Positions 21,781 to 23,346 of a DNA stretch of 23,346 nt are shown piece by piece. A program made the position numbers and the translations under genes. The DNA is taken from contig JAIXRT010000002.1 in assembly GCA_027485075.1 (NCBI GenBank), positions 1-23,346 of the forward strand. The letters are read 5' to 3'. Position 1 is the stretch's first letter, and the number at the start of each line of letters is the position of its first letter. The notes under the pieces are model-generated. The model ran no database searches, had not been told where the DNA came from, and saw nothing but the letters and a program-made list of their open reading frames with translations. This DNA is from Cytophagaceae bacterium. GTDB lineage: Bacteria > Bacteroidota > Bacteroidia > Cytophagales > Spirosomataceae.

Positions 21781-21788
21781 TATTTTTG
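21781..21788 (+). promoter_or_regulatory. -7 promoter box of the GH20 gene
   Basis: TATTTTTG is an exact TAnnTTTG box, 35 bp before the ATG at 21824. The expected -33 TTTG is not present at 19-21 nt upstream (GGTA there), so this is a candidate only. Confidence 0.4.
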
Positions 21789-21823
21789 GTTAATTTGATT
21801 CAACAAAACCTCTTTAATCTCGT

Positions 21824-23346
21824 ATGAAAATTTTCGCACTACTCGTTTTTGTCTCGTTCGCAGGACTCGCACAAAACACCTACAACCTCATTCCATTGCC
21901 TAAAGAGGTCGTCCCTCAAACGGGTCAATTTGTAGTTAAAAAGTCTACCGCAATTGGTTATTCGCATGCTGATTTCGCTCCCGTGGCGAATTTACTACAA
22001 GAGTATCTGCAAGGATCCAGCGGATATCCAATCCCTTTAAAGTCGGCTAAGTCTTCGTCAATTCAATTTTCGCAAAACAACAGCTTAGGCGAAGAAGCTT
22101 ACACGCTTTCCATCCATTCTTCGAAAATCAGTATTCAAGCAAAAACAGGAAAGGGGGCTTTTTATGCCTTGCAGACCTTGCTACAATTAATGCCCGCACA
22201 AGTCTATGCTGGAACAAAAATGCAGGAAACGATATCCATTCCAAACGTTCAGATTAAGGACGAGCCTCGCTTTTCGTACCGCGGATTAATGCTTGACGTA
22301 GGGCGTTATTATTACCCTGTGGCATCAGTCAAACGCTTCATCGATCTAATGGCGGTGTATAAAATGAATACTTTTCATTGGCATTTAACGGAAGACCAAG
22401 GCTGGCGAATCGAAATCAAAAAATACCCATTATTAACTTCCATTTCATCCGTTCGGAAGCAAAGTATGTTGGGCCATTACAAGGACCAACAATACGATGG
22501 TAAGCCACATGGTGGATTTTATACCCAAGAAGAAGTAAAAGACATTGTGGCCTATGCTGCTAAAAAATACATCGAAGTGATTCCTGAAATTGAAATGCCG
22601 GGGCATTCACAGGCGGTATTAGCAGCCTATCCGCAGTTTGGGGCGAATGCCGACAAGATTTACCAAGTGAAAACGAAATGGGGTGTATCGGAAGATGTGT
22701 TGTTTCCTCGGGAAGAAACATTTACGTTTTTGGAAGATGTATTAACTGAAGTTATGGCGCTTTTTCCAGGTCAATACATCCACATCGGGGGAGATGAATG
22801 TCCAAAAACCCAATGGAAGGAAAGCAAGTTCTGCCAAGATTTAATCAAGAAATTAGGCCTGAAAGATGAGCATGAATTACAGAGTTATTTCATTCGTCGG
22901 ATCGACAAATTCGTCACGTCAAAAGGCAAAAAATTACTCGGCTGGGACGAGATCTTAGAAGGTGGTCTTTCGCCTAACGCTATGGTGATGTCGTGGCGCG
23001 GAACGAAAGGGGGGATTGAGGCCGCGAAGCAAAACCACGATGTGGTCATGTCGCCGAACTCCTATTTCTATTTGGATTACTACCAAGCAGATCCGAAAAC
23101 GGAGCCGATTGCGATTGGAGGAAATTTACCTTTAAGCAAGTGCTATTCTTTTGAGCCAAATCTGCCGGAATTGACCGCTGAGGAAGCGAAGCATGTCGTA
23201 GGTATTCAGGCAAATCTTTGGACGGAGTACATTAGCAACATTGCCTATGCGGAATACATGACATATCCACGAGCTTTGGCGCTTTCAGAAATTTCCTGGT
23301 CAACGAAAGAATCCAAAAATTATCCGGATTTCAAGAAGCGCTTGAC
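21824..23346 (+). CDS. beta-N-acetylhexosaminidase, glycoside hydrolase family 20 (3' end outside window)
   Basis: Exported hydrolase removing terminal N-acetylglucosamine or N-acetylgalactosamine by substrate-assisted catalysis, here probably for chitin fragments or peptidoglycan- or glycan-derived sugars. From the ATG at 21824, 507 codons run to the edge without a stop. Signal peptide 1-16 (MKIFALLVFVSFAGLA), an N-terminal GH20b-like domain (about 18-140), then the GH20 barrel from RFSYRGLMLDVGRYYYP, with NTFHWHLTEDQGWRIEI, EIEMPGHSQA, the catalytic pair D324-E325 in GGDECPKTQWK, LLGWDEIL and VMSWRGTKGG. The window ends near the close of the barrel (NYPDFKKRL), so any C-terminal domain is not seen. 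Confidence 0.95.
   Translation, partial: MKIFALLVFVSFAGLAQNTYNLIPLPKEVVPQTGQFVVKKSTAIGYSHADFAPVANLLQEYLQGSSGYPIPLKSAKSSSIQFSQNNSLGEEAYTLSIHSSKISIQAKTGKGAFYALQTLLQLMPAQVYAGTKMQETISIPNVQIKDEPRFSYRGLMLDVGRYYYPVASVKRFIDLMAVYKMNTFHWHLTEDQGWRIEIKKYPLLTSISSVRKQSMLGHYKDQQYDGKPHGGFYTQEEVKDIVAYAAKKYIEVIPEIEMPGHSQAVLAAYPQFGANADKIYQVKTKWGVSEDVLFPREETFTFLEDVLTEVMALFPGQYIHIGGDECPKTQWKESKFCQDLIKKLGLKDEHELQSYFIRRIDKFVTSKGKKLLGWDEILEGGLSPNAMVMSWRGTKGGIEAAKQNHDVVMSPNSYFYLDYYQADPKTEPIAIGGNLPLSKCYSFEPNLPELTAEEAKHVVGIQANLWTEYISNIAYAEYMTYPRALALSEISWSTKESKNYPDFKKRL

Noticed and set aside
1..23346. Search by eye for CRISPR arrays, tRNA or rRNA genes, insertion sequences, attachment sites and origins
   Set aside because: No regularly spaced repeat array, cloverleaf, transposase or integrase motif, or DnaA-box cluster was recognised; every large stretch is accounted for by the genes listed.

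Overview
The window looks like chromosome from a heterotrophic member of the Bacteroidota, most likely a Cytophagales/Spirosomaceae-type aquatic bacterium (inference). The signs are a TonB-dependent receptor with an N-terminal carboxypeptidase-D-like domain, many lipoprotein or Tat-exported sugar enzymes, a PVC-type cytochrome, a CotH-family lipoprotein, a GH20 hexosaminidase, weak Shine-Dalgarno sequences, and several matches to the Bacteroidota promoter (TTTG, about 20 nt, TAnnTTTG). There are no rRNA or tRNA genes, CRISPR arrays, insertion sequences or phage genes. No gap between genes exceeds about 210 bp.

Layout. (1) 1-3445: a minus-strand operon of a small two-helix membrane protein, the SbtA-type bicarbonate permease, a DUF6671 zinc-ribbon protein and the threonylcarbamoyl-AMP synthase TsaC/Sua5 (cut by the window edge), with a divergent LysR regulator. 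TsaC consumes bicarbonate, so the operon joins import of a substrate to an enzyme that uses it. (2) 3609-5121: a Rieske lipoprotein, a pterin-4a-carbinolamine dehydratase and a subclass B1 metallo-beta-lactamase. (3) 5182-7693: a FecA-like TonB receptor, divergent from the lactamase gene, with two near-identical 19-bp palindromes exactly 60 bp apart bracketing its promoter. (4) 7690-8198: a YefM-YoeB toxin-antitoxin pair with a TGTACA operator on a 12-bp period. (5) 8299-12563: an exported sugar isomerase-like protein, a membrane-anchored alpha/beta hydrolase, a CotH-family lipoprotein and a two-gene operon (DUF2200 and a small unknown protein). (6) 12657-21147: a likely exported sugar-oxidation cluster. 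A DUF4350-like protein, a Tat-type isomerase and a GMC oxidoreductase form one tight operon. It converges on a Tat-type Gfo/Idh/MocA oxidoreductase, which diverges from a large PVC-type c-cytochrome lipoprotein followed by a YjlB-like cupin. (7) 21254-end: a DinB-like protein and a GH20 beta-N-acetylhexosaminidase that runs off the window.

Working together (inference): the lactamase/receptor region looks iron-controlled. Region 6 resembles parts lists for glycoside 3-oxidation and 3-keto-sugar processing, with the cytochrome as possible electron acceptor, but the usual small subunit of the GMC enzyme is not in the window. Function assignments rest on motif reading without database searches.
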